A DNA stretch of 64,000 nucleotides from Paraspadella gotoi (taxonomy: Eukaryota; Chaetognatha), in contig CM119264.1 of the NCBI GenBank assembly GCA_051294375.1, positions 25,599,662 through 25,663,661 on the forward strand, written 5' to 3'. The translations under genes and the position numbers were made by a program. Position 1 is the first letter of the stretch. Each line of letters opens with the position of its first letter. Below are positions 46,501 through 64,000 of the stretch, piece after piece. Under the pieces are notes generated by a model. It worked only from the letters and a program-made list of their open reading frames with translations, was not told where the DNA came from and did no database searches.

Positions 46501-47645
46501 CAGTCTAGGTATTGACAGGATCATGTATCTTAGCTCTGTTGCGTACTTTTTGTGGTACACCAAGGTAATCTGACTTCTTCTGAATCGATACAGTCTGCAT
46601 ATATAAAAGAGCAACACGCCCTCGTGCCGGCCACCACAACTGGCATTACATAGAGCTAATCTAGAAGCGTGTAACAGAACTGAGCTCATCTGGTTGAATT
46701 GAGTACCAAGTAGAAATTGTAATTATAGACGGCTTCATCGATATCTTTGGCCGTATGCGATTTTCGTTCGCTCGGGTCTCGATCGTCGAGTCAGAGATCG
46801 TCGATATAAGTGAATACGTTATGTTGACAGTCTTTATGCTTAGTTCTTAAATACTAAAACTAAGATAACACGGAAATATAAATTAATAAACACGAAAAAT
46901 TCAGAATCGACACCCGGTCAGTCGTAGTTCTGCAATGGCGCAATGTCGGTCTAAAACTCTCGCTTTCCGCCATGGCGATAGACTCTCGTCGGGCTCCGGT
47001 GCAATTCGCTCAGGATAATATGATCGACAGTCCAATTCGAGTGAAGAAGAAATATGCACACGGCTACTGAGCAAAGCACTGTGCGTGATTTAGGGGTGCG
47101 AATCTTATCGAGACTCATCACTATGTCGCGATTTACACGAGATTTCCAGTCGCTCCCATACGATTAAACCACAACGGGACACTCTTACGAATTTTCCAAG
47201 GAAATAGGCAACCGAGAAGAAAACGGCATCTAACAGCGACATCGTGCTAGTGCTCAATCCCTTCGATTATTCTAAATATCACATAAGCGAGTTGACTAGA
47301 AATTTCAACATAATCTTGCTTCTTCTTTTGCTGTCGTAGGAACTCACAAAATCAACCGTCTACTATCTTCCTTGGAAGAGAGGAGCGATACAGTCTCACA
47401 GCTTCTTATAGAGGCTCGTCTCGCGTGTTGGATAATGACGAATCGTAATCTGTGCTTCACGTGAAATAGCATGAATACAGAGCTCTCTTACGGCTGCTCT
47501 CGACGCGCGATGCTCAACTACCTCTGTGTCTTCCCTAAGTTCCTGACACTTACTCACCCTTAACTCATTTCACTATCTTGTTTTCCATATTTTTTTTTTC
47601 CAGACCAATAACTCTCTCCGTCAGACGGCCTATTCTTACGAAACC
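43556..47645. repeat. Noisy duplicate of 41.3-43.55 kb
   Basis: Landmarks recur in order with many random insertions and substitutions: ATTGGTGCTGA (41,566 and 43,976), GGAGGAAAAGTTGAGGA (42,001 and 44,659), AGTAGCATTGAT (42,465 and 45,655), ATAAAAGAGCAAC (42,946 and 46,600), and ACCCAACT followed by ACACCAAAGGC (43,493 and 47,646). The second copy is about 1.8 times longer than the first plus its gaps and has lost microsatellite regularity. This fits raw long-read sequence inserted by gap filling. No gene in this block should be believed. Confidence 0.8.
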
Positions 47646-49379
47646 ATACCCAACTGCACACCAAAGGCATAAGCCGTCCGCTAATCTTTTTTCGCTTTTC
47701 TCCCATCCTTTTCTCTTCAATAACGCTTTTGTTCTTTTATCTCTTCCACACAACCTCTCCTCTCCTCTGTCGTCGTTCTCTCCGTTTCTCTCTCTCGGTC
47801 TCTCTCTTCTTCTCTCTCTCTCTCTCTTCTCTCTCTCGCTTCTCTCTCTCTCTCCTCCACCCCACCATATTTTGTTTTTGCTTTCAACTAACGTGGTGTC
47901 TCCTGTCTTTCAGTAAAATTTACGAGCTTTTTTTTACAAATCGCACGCGAAACCGCCCCCCTTCCTCTCCCATTCGTCACCGAGAGAGCCCGCAACCATC
48001 AGCGACGCTGCGTTCTCATGTGTGCCACCGTGTGTTTCAGTCCTGGCAATGTCAAATATGTATAATAATGGGAAGTAATTGGTTGCAGTCAACTAAAGAT
48101 TCATTTCCGTTTTTGAAATCAGAGAAAAGAAAAAAAAAACGGAATTTTTTTTTCACAGACACTCATCTCTCGTCTTCAAGTTCCATCGTACTCTTTCTGT
48201 CCGTTAGTCTTTCTCTCTCTTTCTCTGTCTTCTTGTCCTTCTCGTCCCTCTTTCTGCTCTTCTCGTCTGTCTTAAAAGTTCTCGTTCTGTATCGTTTGAA
48301 CAGAATTTAAAGTTTCTTCGCGCGGGACGTCATAAAAAAAAGAAAAAAAAAAGACTGCCTCAATTGGCGCAAAATCTGCGAAAAACACAGCGGACGTCTC
48401 AAAATCGTTGATTACAGGACGATGTGATTGGAATGCGACGATGAAAGAGCTAAGGAGAGAGAGAGGATAAGTTTTTTGTTAAAAAACAAGAAAAAAATAA
48501 AAAGTTCAAAACGTCTTTGTGTTTAAAAACCATTATCAAGTCATTGAAAGTTTAATATCCGCGATGGTTTCAAACAATTTGCGTGATATAGCAGCGAGAA
48601 ACGTTGAATTGTTTTGGAAATCTTTTTAAAAAACATTCGTACGCGAGAAGCTTCCTCAAGGCGCCCTCCTGATTCGAACAGGCTCGGAATGGGGAGGGGG
48701 TGTTAATCAGCAGTGTTGGAAGCGTCGGCCGTAGGCGGGAGAACGGCTCAACGTCGACGTGCTGGGAATAGCGTAATATCTGGTTTCTGAAGTGTTCCTT
48801 GTTTTCCGCGAATTGAGATCGCGTCGAGAATAATTTTGAAGAAGGAAGAAAAGGGGTCGATTTGATAGAATCTTTAGTTCCCTCTNNNNNNNNNNNNNNN
48901 NNNNNNNNNNTGGCAAAGATACGACGTTGTACGTTTTTACGTCAGTTATTATAAATCGTTTATAAATTGTTATAAACTGAACCGTTTTAATTCCTCGTCG
49001 TCTGCATTTAAAGTAAATAAACATTTAAAAAACACGTTGAATTCTCAGTTGTCGTCTACAAAAGTCAGCCAAATAAACAAACAGTCGAGGCAACTGAAAC
49101 AAATACAATTAGAAATCGAATAAACATAAACAACATAAACAGACGAACAAAACTAATTTGAGCAGCGACGTACGTGGCACCAATAACGACGACGACGACG
49201 ACGACGACAACCCTAGCCTCATCTCTCGGCGGATGGCGTCTTCATGAATTCGAAGGCGAATCTTCGATGGCGAATTACTTCCTTCTCCTCTTCCTCTTCC
49301 TCCGTGCCTTTTTATATTCAGCTCCTGAGTCTTCGGCTTCTGCTTTTTGACCAAAGATTAATGGTTATTCCATTTCAGA
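47646..49379. other. Intergenic, no gene seen
   Basis: Pyrimidine-rich repeats are followed by ordinary AT-rich sequence with a 25-N gap at 48,886-48,910 and a short (GAC)n tract at 49,191-49,208. Nothing with exon borders or coding character was found on either strand. Confidence 0.5.
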
Positions 49380-52300
49380 CAGCGTGAAGAGAGAAGGAGA
49401 GAGTTTAGAGAGAGAGAGAGAGAAGAGAGATGAGAGAGAGAGAGTAGAGAGAGAGAGAGAGAGAGAGAAGAGAGAGGAGAAGAGAGTAGAGAAGAGAGAG
49501 AGAGAGAAATGGAGAGATCGAGGTACGTGTAACGTCGAGAAACAGACGTGCGGATTAAGTGAGATGATACCAAACGGCTACAACAGGATGAACAGACTGG
49601 CAGTCAGACAGAAGGAAAGAAGAAAAGAAAGAAAGAAAGAAAGAGGGATAGAAAGAAAAAAAAAGAAAGAAAGAAAGAAAAGGATAAGAAAAAAGAAAGC
49701 AATGAGAAGAACAAGACAGAAGAAGGAAAAGGAAAGAAGAAGAGGAAAGTAAGAAAGAAAGAAAGAAGAATAGAGAGAAAGATAGAAGAAAGAAAGAAAG
49801 AAGCAAGAAAGAAAGAAAGAAATGAAAGCAAGAAAGAAAGAAACAAGAAAGAAAGGAAAGATAAGAAGAAAAGAAGAAGAAGAAGAAAGAAAGAAAAGAA
49901 AGAAAGAAAGAAAGAAAGAAGATAGAGAGAAAGAATAGAAGAAAAGAAAGAAAAGTGAGACTGGAGAACGACATGGCACCCTTCGTCCGAAGATTCACAA
50001 ATTTTAGCCTCATCAGTTTCGAACTGTATCCAAAAGAATCAAAAAACTAATCGTTTCGACAGAAATTCTGTCGGCGAGGAGAGCACGAGGAAAGCAATCT
50101 TCATGTGAAAGCAATTCCTCTCATTCTGAAGGAAAATTGTAAGCTTCGAAAACTAAAGATATTCTCTCTTCTCTCTCTCCTCTCTCTCTCTCTCTTCTCT
50201 CTTCTTCTCTTGCTCTTCCTTCATCTCAGCTCCTTTCTCCTCTTTTCCTTCCTCTTCTTCTCGTTCTCCTCCCTCATCAACCAATAATCATATAATACAT
50301 AACCAATCTGTCTATAGAAAATCAAAGAGACTGGGACCTATTTATAAATATAACTTTCTTATTTTCATTATTTCCAAGTTTACAACTTTTTAAAAACACA
50401 GAATAAGCCAATTTACAGTACAACACCAAAACGGCAATAAATTTAAAGAAAAAAAACTTATTGTTAGTTCCGAACCCCTTGTCAATAAAAGGTAAATATT
50501 TTATTCGAGGTATTTCACGAGAATAGAAAGGTAATGAGGAAGTTACATTTCGAACCACGTTAATTCGCCGGTTGTATGATCTTAAGACGCGATAAAAAGT
50601 TTATTTAGTATGGTGTTTATAGATCTTCTAGAAATACAGAGGGAGCCCTTTGCGAAGTTGACCCATTGCACAGATCTGCAATGCCAAAATGAATACTTAA
50701 ATTGTACTACGATGTAATTTTTAACTAAGTATGATTAGTTTTTGGAAAGTTACATTTTCAGCCAAGAATGTAGGCAATTTTGGGTAAAAGGATTTCGTTT
50801 GGAAATATGGTATTAATTAGGTCAGGTCTGAAGAGACAACACAACGAAACTCGCACATTCGACAAATTTCAAAATACGAAAGAAGACACAAAGACAGGAA
50901 TAAGCAATAAGATTATGGGTCTTAAGGCAAGGTGTGGACACAATCGAGCGCAAAAATATTAAGCCGAGTCAGTTTACATATATTATAAGGAACGAGTAAC
51001 AAAAATCTCGAGGTAAAAAAGAGGGGAACAAAATAAATATGTCAACACGAAAGAGAGGATGCCAAAGGGAAATTTGAATATCGAGATAGAGCAACTGAAA
51101 CCGGGATTTAGTAAAAGAAACAGAGTTTATTCAAGGGTTTGAAATGCACTCCTGAAGGTCGAAAGGGAGAAGGTAAAGGCAATATTTAAGATAATCATTG
51201 TGAAAAAAAAAAAGGAAACGGAACTCTATATAAAATCGGAGTACTTGAAAGTCTTCAGCCAAACGACTATAGAATGTTAATCATGAGATCGATGGCTTCT
51301 TTAACACAGGTTTGTATATGGACTAATCTGCCCGGGATGAGCTAGCTCTTATTCACAGGTGGAGAGTGAAATAAGCGCAGTTTTGAGAAGTGAGAGGTAG
51401 ATAAAAAGAATAAAGACACATTACTTTTCAGGGCTCGAGGGATGAAGGATGTAGGAGGTTTCTTTCACCCCCACAAAGCACAAAGGAAACTCAGGGAGAA
51501 TAAAGAACATATATATGGAGTGGATTGTGAAGACGATAAAAGATGATTTAAAATTAGAAAAAGAAAACACCAAAAGAGAGATCTCACCAAAAATCATTAA
51601 TGTCAAATAGATCACTTTCAGCTTATGTGAAAAGAAGAAAAACAAGTATTCATTGGTTTTTGGGAATAAAACTTTCCCGTATGACAGGCGGAATTACTTC
51701 AATTTTCAAAAAAGGTTTTTTTTTATTATTTTTTCTTTCAGTTTTTTTTTCTGCTTTGTTGCATAATATGCGTTTGATGATTTCCGAGAATTAGACACGG
51801 GAAGAAGAAGAAAGAAAAAAAAGTTATTAAAATGAAAAAAGAGAATTAGAATACACAGAAAGAAGAGAGAGAGAGAGTTTGAAGTTGAGGAGAGTTAAGA
51901 AGAGAATGAGGTGTTTAATTTGAATATAGACAGAGCAAGTGAGTTTAAAATAGAGGAATGTGAAACTAATTTTAGAAAAGAGCACGGTACTTGCCCACTC
52001 CTGCTTCCTCCAGGTGGGGTCTATCAGAGAGAACTTTTCCTTGCAGATTTCGATCCCGCAGAGAAAAGAGAGGAAAGATAACTAAAGAAAAAGAAGCCGG
52101 ATTAAAGTTAGTTTAATCTAAACGCCCTAGATGGGTTGGGAAGAGATGCCTTCCCCGATAAAAATGCTCGCTGTCTCAGTTCCGCTTTTTGCCGCTTTCT
52201 TCCCCTTTTCTTATCAATTCATTAAAATACAAAAGCGGGAAAAGTCCCTCGATCCTTCCAGGTCCAACCCCCGGGGCGACGGCATCTCGGCATCTCGGTA

Positions 52301-52960
52301 ATGGGAATCAACGATTACCTCGGATCGCGCGTCATGGGCATAATATCTTGTGCTCAATTTGCGGTTTTTCATAACCACCTAACACCGGGCAGACAGATTC
52401 GCTTCATCAAGGGCCGCTCTTCTAGATGATGAGTCCTATTTCAGCACACTATATAAAGGAATTTGGGCGAAGCGGGGCTAGGGAAAGATTTGACCCCAGG
52501 CGGACCCCGAAGAAGTATCCCGCGTCGCAGGGCAAAACGGACTCACAGAATTTTATCGTCAAAAACAGGAAAGGAGATTGGGCTGGGGGGCGGGTGTTAG
52601 ACTTCTCATAATTCCCTCGGGACTTAACGTTAAAATAAGCCCCGTTTAGAGCCGTCAACCCGCCAGGGATATTGTCCTCAGCTGTAGCGGGGTTGGGCGG
52701 GGGACACCGGATGTTCACCATGGGCACTGTATCCGGTTCTACGTAGTTATCTTTGTGTTAGAATGTTGTTATGGTTTTTGCATAATAATAGAGCGTTTGT
52801 TGCTGGTTTTGGTTAGGCTTCAAAATTGTATAATGAAACGGTGAAGGAATCTGTGAAAGTGGCAGCGCTCGCGTTGCTAATATAGTTCATCGACATTCGT
52901 CGTCACACAGAGAAGTACCTTGTGTTCCATAAAGACTCCGAATGTCACACGTAGTTATAG
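49380..52960. repeat. Duplicated block D (noisy copy of 53.07-55.49 kb)
   Basis: It matches block E in order: GTCGAGAAACAGACGTGCGG (49,532 and 53,108), the (GAAA)n array, GTATGGTGTTATAGAT-like sequence (50,608 and 53,951), GTTAGTTTAATCTAAACGC (52,108 and 54,896), and GGTGAAGGAATCTGTGA (52,840 and 55,402). Its right end reaches into the last exon of the RhoGAP gene, at about 52,899-52,955, in corrupted form. D is longer, and its excess is scattered insertions. Confidence 0.8.
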
Positions 52961-53068
52961 CTAAACATTCACAGATATCTAAACCATCGACATTATTTCG
53001 CTACTTAAAAGCCATTCACTCAATCTTCCTTTTATACTCTGACNNNNNNNNNNNNNNNNNNNNNNNNN

Positions 53069-53260
53069 AGAGAGAGAGAGAGAAATGGAAGAGATCGACG
53101 GTACGACGTCGAGAAACAGACGTGCGGATTAAGTGAGTGATACAAACGGACAGACAGGATGCCCCAGACTGGCAGTCAGACAGAAGGAAAGAAAGAAAGA
53201 AAGAAAGAAAGAAAGAGGGAAGAAAGAAAGAAGAAAAGAAAGAAAAGAAAGAAAGAAAGC

Positions 53261-53296
<36 letters not shown>

Positions 53297-53395
53297 AATA
53301 GAAGAAAGAAAGAAAAGAAGATAGAGAGAAAGAATAGAAGAAAGAAAGAAAGAAAGCAAGAAAGAAAGAAAGAAAGAAAGAAGAAAGAAGAAAGC

Positions 53396-53463
<68 letters not shown>

Positions 53464-53683
53464 AGATAGAGAGAAAGATAGAAGAAAGAAAGAAAGTGAG
53501 ACTGAGAAACGGACATGGCACCCTTCGTCCGAAGATCACAATCATTTTTACTCATCAGCGAATCTGATCCAAAAGAATCAAAAAACTAATCGCAGAATTC
53601 TGTCCGGGCGAGGAGAGCGAGGAAAGCAATCTTTCATGTGGAAAGCAATCTTTCATGAGGAAAATGTAAGCTTTCGAACTAAG

Positions 53684-53753
<70 letters not shown>

Positions 53754-54788
53754 TCTCTCTCTGCTTGAGGATAAACTCTATAATGTTATTTTTTTCTCGT
53801 TTCTCTTTTTAACAAAAACTTTTAACAGAAACAAAACAAAAAAAAAATTTAGTTCGACTTGTCATAAGCTAATTTTACATATTTACAATGGAAAGGTAAT
53901 GAATTATATTGAAAACGTTAGCCTTGAGATCAGCGATAAAAGTTTCTAGTATGGTGTTATAGATTTCTAAATCGTGACCTTGAAGTTGACATTCAGTCTG
54001 CAAATGCCAAATGAATACTTAACTGACTACGATGTAATTTTTACTAGTATGATTATTTGGAAAGTTCATTCAGCCAAGAAATGTAGGAATTTTGTAAAAG
54101 GGTTTCGTTTAATTTATTATTTCAGGTTTGACAAAAACAATGAATTCGACAATTTCAATACGACGGACTAGATGTGGTATTCAAAGTTGGCCTCGCGAAT
54201 TTAACCGTGTTTCATTTTTAAGCGAGTAAATTCGGTAAAGACAATAAAATGTCAACAAAACAGAAAAATGATTCGAGATAGAGCAACTGACGGATATAAA
54301 ACGATTTACAAGTGAATCATCTGATCGGAAAGAGTAAAATATAACGATAATTGAAAAAAAAAGGAAAACCCTTTAAATGTATGAAACAAAATAGAATGTT
54401 AATCATGATGTGTTTTTAACACATTTGAATCCTATTCCAAGATCGCGTGGCCATTCAAATGAAATGAAAAATAACGCAGTGGACGTAATTGTACAAAAAA
54501 GACAACAATGAAAATGAATTCGTTTCTTTCCAAAAAAAATCGGTAAAGAATTCATGGAATGATAAAAGAAAAAAAAACAAAAAAAAAAGAAATCCCATCA
54601 ATTAATGCAATAACATCCTTCAAATGTGAAAGAGAAACAGTCAGGTTTGAATAAACTTTCCGTATGAAGGCGGAATTACTACAAATCTATCAGTTTTCGC
54701 GTTGCATTGCGTTGATGATCGAGAATTAGAACGGGAAGAAGAAGAAGAGAAAAAGAAAGAAAAAGAAAAAAGAAAAAGAAAAAGAAAA

Positions 54789-54872
<84 letters not shown>

Positions 54873-55449
54873 AACTAGAAAAGAGCGGATTAAAAGTTAG
54901 TTTAATCTAAACGCTAGATGGGTTGGGAGAGATGCCTCTCCCGATAAAACTATGCTCGCTGCTCAGTCGCTTTTGCGCTTCTCTCCCCTTTTCTTATCAT
55001 TTAAAAAAAAAAGGGGGAAAAGCGTCCCTCGATCTTCCAGGGGCACCGGGCGACGGCATCTCGGCATCTCGGTATGGGATCTCGGCATCGGGTCTGGGAA
55101 ATATCTTGTGATAAATTGCGGTTATGCGACGGCCTCAGGGCGCCTCTATCGAACCATCTCTTCCGCCCATAAACAATGGCGACGGAGGGAAGAAGTTTTG
55201 ACGGCGGACGAGAGCGTCGCGTCGCAACGGACCCAGAATTTTATCGTCAAAAAAAAAATTGGGGCTGGGGGGGAGTGACTTTCTCTCGGGGACTTTAACT
55301 TAAATCAGCCCGTTGAGCCGCTTCGCTTACAGTCCCAGATCCGGTCTAATTTCTTTTTTAGAGTTTTATTTTTCAAAGGTTTTTAGTCATAAATTAAGAA
55401 CGGTGAAGGAATCTGTGACAAGTGGCAGCGTGGGCTATCGTCCTCGTCG
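53069..55449. repeat. Duplicated block E, next to the RhoGAP gene
   Basis: The cleaner copy of block D. It contains the (GAAA)n array (about 53,183-53,494), a (CT)n array (53,690-53,762), a (GA)n array (54,795-54,868) and the 3' flank of the RhoGAP gene. It follows a 25-N gap at 53,044-53,068. Confidence 0.8.
55365..55370 (-). terminator. Poly(A) signal of the RhoGAP gene
   Basis: AATAAA on the minus strand, 80 nt downstream of the TGA at 55,452-55,450. Position and strand fit the 3' end of this transcript. Confidence 0.55.
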
Positions 55450-60777
<5,328 letters not shown>

Positions 60778-62172
60778 CTGGAAATGAAGGATGGGGTTTG
60801 GGGGGATGGGAGGGACAGGGTGAGTGAGTTTTAAAGGGGTAGGTGCGTCTGGGAGGGAAAATTGGGACGTTCGCTTAAAAATGGGGATTTGGGATTGTGG
60901 AAGGGGAAAGTAGAATGTATGTAAAAGGGAGAAATGAAGTTTGGGGCTCGTGGGGCAGATCAAAAGATGAGGACAAAGGCCAATGGGTACAGACCCGGGT
61001 GGGGAGACATTGAAGGGAAAGGGGGATGTGAGTTGTGAGAGGTTCAGTGATGCGCAGACGATTAACAGGTTAATGAGACATGTTGAACGATTTAGTAGTC
61101 GGCAACAAGGATTCTACTGACTGATATTTAAAAAGAGAGACAGAGAGGGAATTATCAACATTGAATTTCATTCATAGTAAAAGACCAAACTGTAGAGTTC
61201 TTGACCAAGAGAAAATAGCAAGGAAAGCGATTGCCCGACATGTAAAAGTAATTGCGGACATTAAAAGCTTTTGGTCGACAGCGACTATTAACAAACTTAT
61301 TGAAGAGATTGTAGAAGTAATGGCCGACATGGAAAGTAATTAACCGACATGGCCGACATGGTCGGCATGGAAAAGGATAAAAATAAAGGAGGTGAGTCAT
61401 GTGGAGAGATTTTTGGATGGAGACGGTTGAGCGAGAAAGGAAAGCGAGCGAGACTTTTTATGAGTGTCGTGAAACCCAGTTTGATCTTTACCGTTCACCA
61501 TCATATTTCCAAATCCTATTTCTTTCCTATATTTTTTCTTGTGTTTTTTTTTTTTCTAAGGTTCTTTTATTCCTTTTTTTGTATTTTTCCTGGCTGCCTA
61601 TGTGATTCTGTTTTGCTTTTAAATACTTTTCTTTATGTTTAATTTACTACATCTACATTGTTTTGATAAAATCATTAACTTGGGAATTAAATCTGCTTTT
61701 TCATTGGAACTTGATTTAGAAATTTTATGAGGATTGTCAAAATCTACATCATCACGATTTCTCATGTCTATCATTTCATCCTCTTCATTTTAAAATATTA
61801 AACACAGGAAAAAATCTAATTTTTTTTCATTTCTCCTCATCCTCTTAACGACGCGATTTCATTCTCTCAAACCCCCCCTCCCTCGCCCCGCACATTCTCC
61901 ACCATCCTTTTTTTTTCCATCGCGTCTATAATTCGAAAATCGTGTTCCCGAGATGAGCGCCATTTTTGTCGGAAATGGAATTAACGCCGAGAAAGAGGAA
62001 GTCGGCGCCGCTGAAGCGTCGAACGTCGCCAACGGGCGCCAAACTGAGCGTCGTCCGACGCCGGTTCCGTTAGGAGGCGTCGCCGGAGCCCGGTTCCATT
62101 TAAGGTAATTCCGACGTTGGAGTCGATCTCGCTCTCTCTCTTCAATCGATCGCCGTAAGAGAGATGAGGGGG

Positions 62173-62260
<88 letters not shown>

Positions 62261-62543
62261 TTTGATTTTGATTTGATTTATTCTGCTCATAATGTTAATA
62301 AAACACATTTACAATCACAGGATCGTAAGAGAGCCGTACATGGATATTATATACATACAAGTATGTAAAAAATATAAAACAATAATTAAAATTCAGTAAA
62401 TAAATAAGCGAGGAAATGGTAAATTAAAAAAGAAAATTCTATATACAGATCATCTTAAGTTTATGATGGAACCTTTTCCAATTTTTACATTCCATACATT
62501 TTTCAATGTTAGCAATTATTATTCAATAGTTTTGAAGTATCTT

Positions 62544-62634
<91 letters not shown>

Positions 62635-64000
62635 GAATTGAAACACTGAACAATACATCACCAGTGGACAGCAACGAGAACGTCTAAGGGAAAAACGCGG
62701 AATGGAACTTTGATGTAAGCGGTTTATGGTTGAATGTCGAAAATACTTTAATTTAACGATATATATGACATTATATTTAATAAAAATAAAAGTACGTCTA
62801 TAGATTAAAAATGGACTTCCGTTACTTTTTCAGTTGTAATTGTAAAAATGAAACGTCAGATGTCAGAATTTAAAAAAATTGGGTCCTCGCTGTCATTGTT
62901 TACGTCGACGACAAAGATTCATAGGAAAGACGCTTTGTGGCGCGAATCTCGCGAGGGAAATTACATCCGGGGAGAAACGATAAATCAAAGAGGTCTTCGG
63001 AACTGGGGGGGAGGAGGAGGAGGCGGGTGGGGAGGGAAGATTTGGGAAATGCAATACGACGTGGATTGATGGTCGTCGAGAAAAATGCAATGTCGCTCTA
63101 ATGAATGAAAAGTCACGGGGGCGAGTATGATCACGGGGTGAATAAAAAAAAATATTGGAGTATTCGTCGTCNNNNNNNNNNNNNNNNNNNNNNNNNNNNN
63201 NNNNNNNNNNNNNNNNNNNNNNNNNNNNNNNNNNNNNNNNNNNNNNNNNNNNNNNNNNNNNNNNNNNNNNNNNNNNNNNNNNNNNNNNNNNNNNNNNNNN
63301 NNNNNNNNNNNNNNNNNNNNNNNNNNNNNNNNNNNNNNNNNNNNNNNNNNNNTCATTTCTTTCTCCCTTTTCTATTGACGATTCCATCATTAATTTCTTT
63401 TATTTCTTTAATTTTTTTTCATGTTTTTCTCTTTTCCTCCCTGACGATTTATTTACGCCCCCCTCCCGGTCTCATTCTTTCTTTGTATTTTCGGTCCGTC
63501 TTATCACTGTCTCTTTGCAAGTGCTGCTATATAGATTCGAATATCTAGATGTATGTGGTATATGTCTTCTTTCTCTCGCTTATTTGTGTGGAAAAAAGGG
63601 GAGCGAGGAGGCTGACGACTGCAGGGCAAAGGTATGAGAACGATAAGAAGTACATTGGAAGGAGAAAGAGAACGATAAAAGAGTGAGGAAGGGAGAGTAA
63701 AGAGGAAGAGACGGAGATGGGGCGAATGCAGACCGCGACGCAGTTCATCTCGATTTCCACTCGAGTTTAGAGGGGGAGGTGATAGGTCTCTCTCGCGGAT
63801 CGCAATTGGTTCGTCCTACTTAGCTTTCCATCATCAGTTTATATATTTTTCACATTCTTATTTCCTTGATAAAAGAGACAATAAAGTCACTCATAATTGT
63901 AAACGATTTTTTTGCGTGAGGCAAAGTGGGTTTCAGGCGACGGTTCAAGAAGTAGTAAAATAGAAGAGAGTAGAGAGATGAGAGAGAGAGAGAGAGAGGG
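60778..64000. other. Right edge, upstream part of the RhoGAP gene, no exon found
   Basis: The stretch should be intron or 5' region of the minus-strand RhoGAP gene. It contains (GA)n arrays at 62,172-62,257 and 62,546-62,632 and a 181-N gap at 63,172-63,352. A minus-strand frame near 61,859-62,110 with some balanced amino-acid content lacks recognisable borders or similarity. No MyTH4-like exon was seen. Confidence 0.45.
62172..62632. repeat. Two long (GA)n arrays near the right edge
   Basis: (GA)n at 62,172-62,257 and 62,546-62,632, each over 80 bp and nearly perfect, separated by 290 bp of AT-rich sequence. Confidence 0.95.

Noticed and set aside
49555-50013. Long open frames over the GAAA array, and their twins at 53,016-53,812
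   Set aside because: Pure repeat translation inside duplicated blocks, with no exon borders.

Overview
The window is animal nuclear DNA: genes are split by GT-AG introns, codon-sized exons are in conserved phase, and very long (GA)n/(CT)n, (GAAA)n, (ATT)n and (ACG)n arrays fill introns and intergenic space. A shavenoid-like receptor (a family I know from arthropods) plus a muscle-type myosin and a Vilse/ARHGAP39 RhoGAP point to an arthropod. The microsatellite load fits a crustacean better than an insect, but the species cannot be read from the sequence.

Layout. 292-10,292 (+) carries a frameshift-ridden copy of the motor part of a myosin heavy chain gene. 10,319-11,715 restarts the 5' part of the same unit. 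11,716-13,947 is AT-rich sequence seen once. 13,948-26,623 (+) is the good myosin copy, with 18 exons reconstructed in one frame (1002 codons plus stop, N-terminal exon not found). 28,087-36,549 (-) is a complete 12-exon, 556-residue single-pass receptor. 37,208-37,799 (+) holds the last two exons of an unrecognised protein. 37.8-55.4 kb is gene-poor, repeat-rich and contains two more duplicated blocks. 55,450-60,777 (-) is the complete RhoGAP C-terminus of Vilse/ARHGAP39, whose 5' exons lie to the right. 60.8-64.0 kb holds no recognised exon.

The three identified genes are unrelated in pathway as far as the sequence shows. Two are actin-linked by family: a myosin motor, and a Rho-family GAP. 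The shavenoid family is also linked to actin-rich epidermal projections in flies (family knowledge, not shown here).

Most notable: (1) the myosin has a class II motor and light-chain neck, yet ends about 200 residues into its tail with no long rod, and carries several motor substitutions; (2) the receptor has three single-exon cysteine modules with exactly the same C-x-C-x-C-x(14)-C spacing; (3) three blocks are present twice or more with differences that are mostly one-base insertions and deletions, which suggests false duplication from noisy long reads rather than biology; (4) two clean non-autonomous DNA transposons are delimited, one with a perfect 8-bp target duplication.
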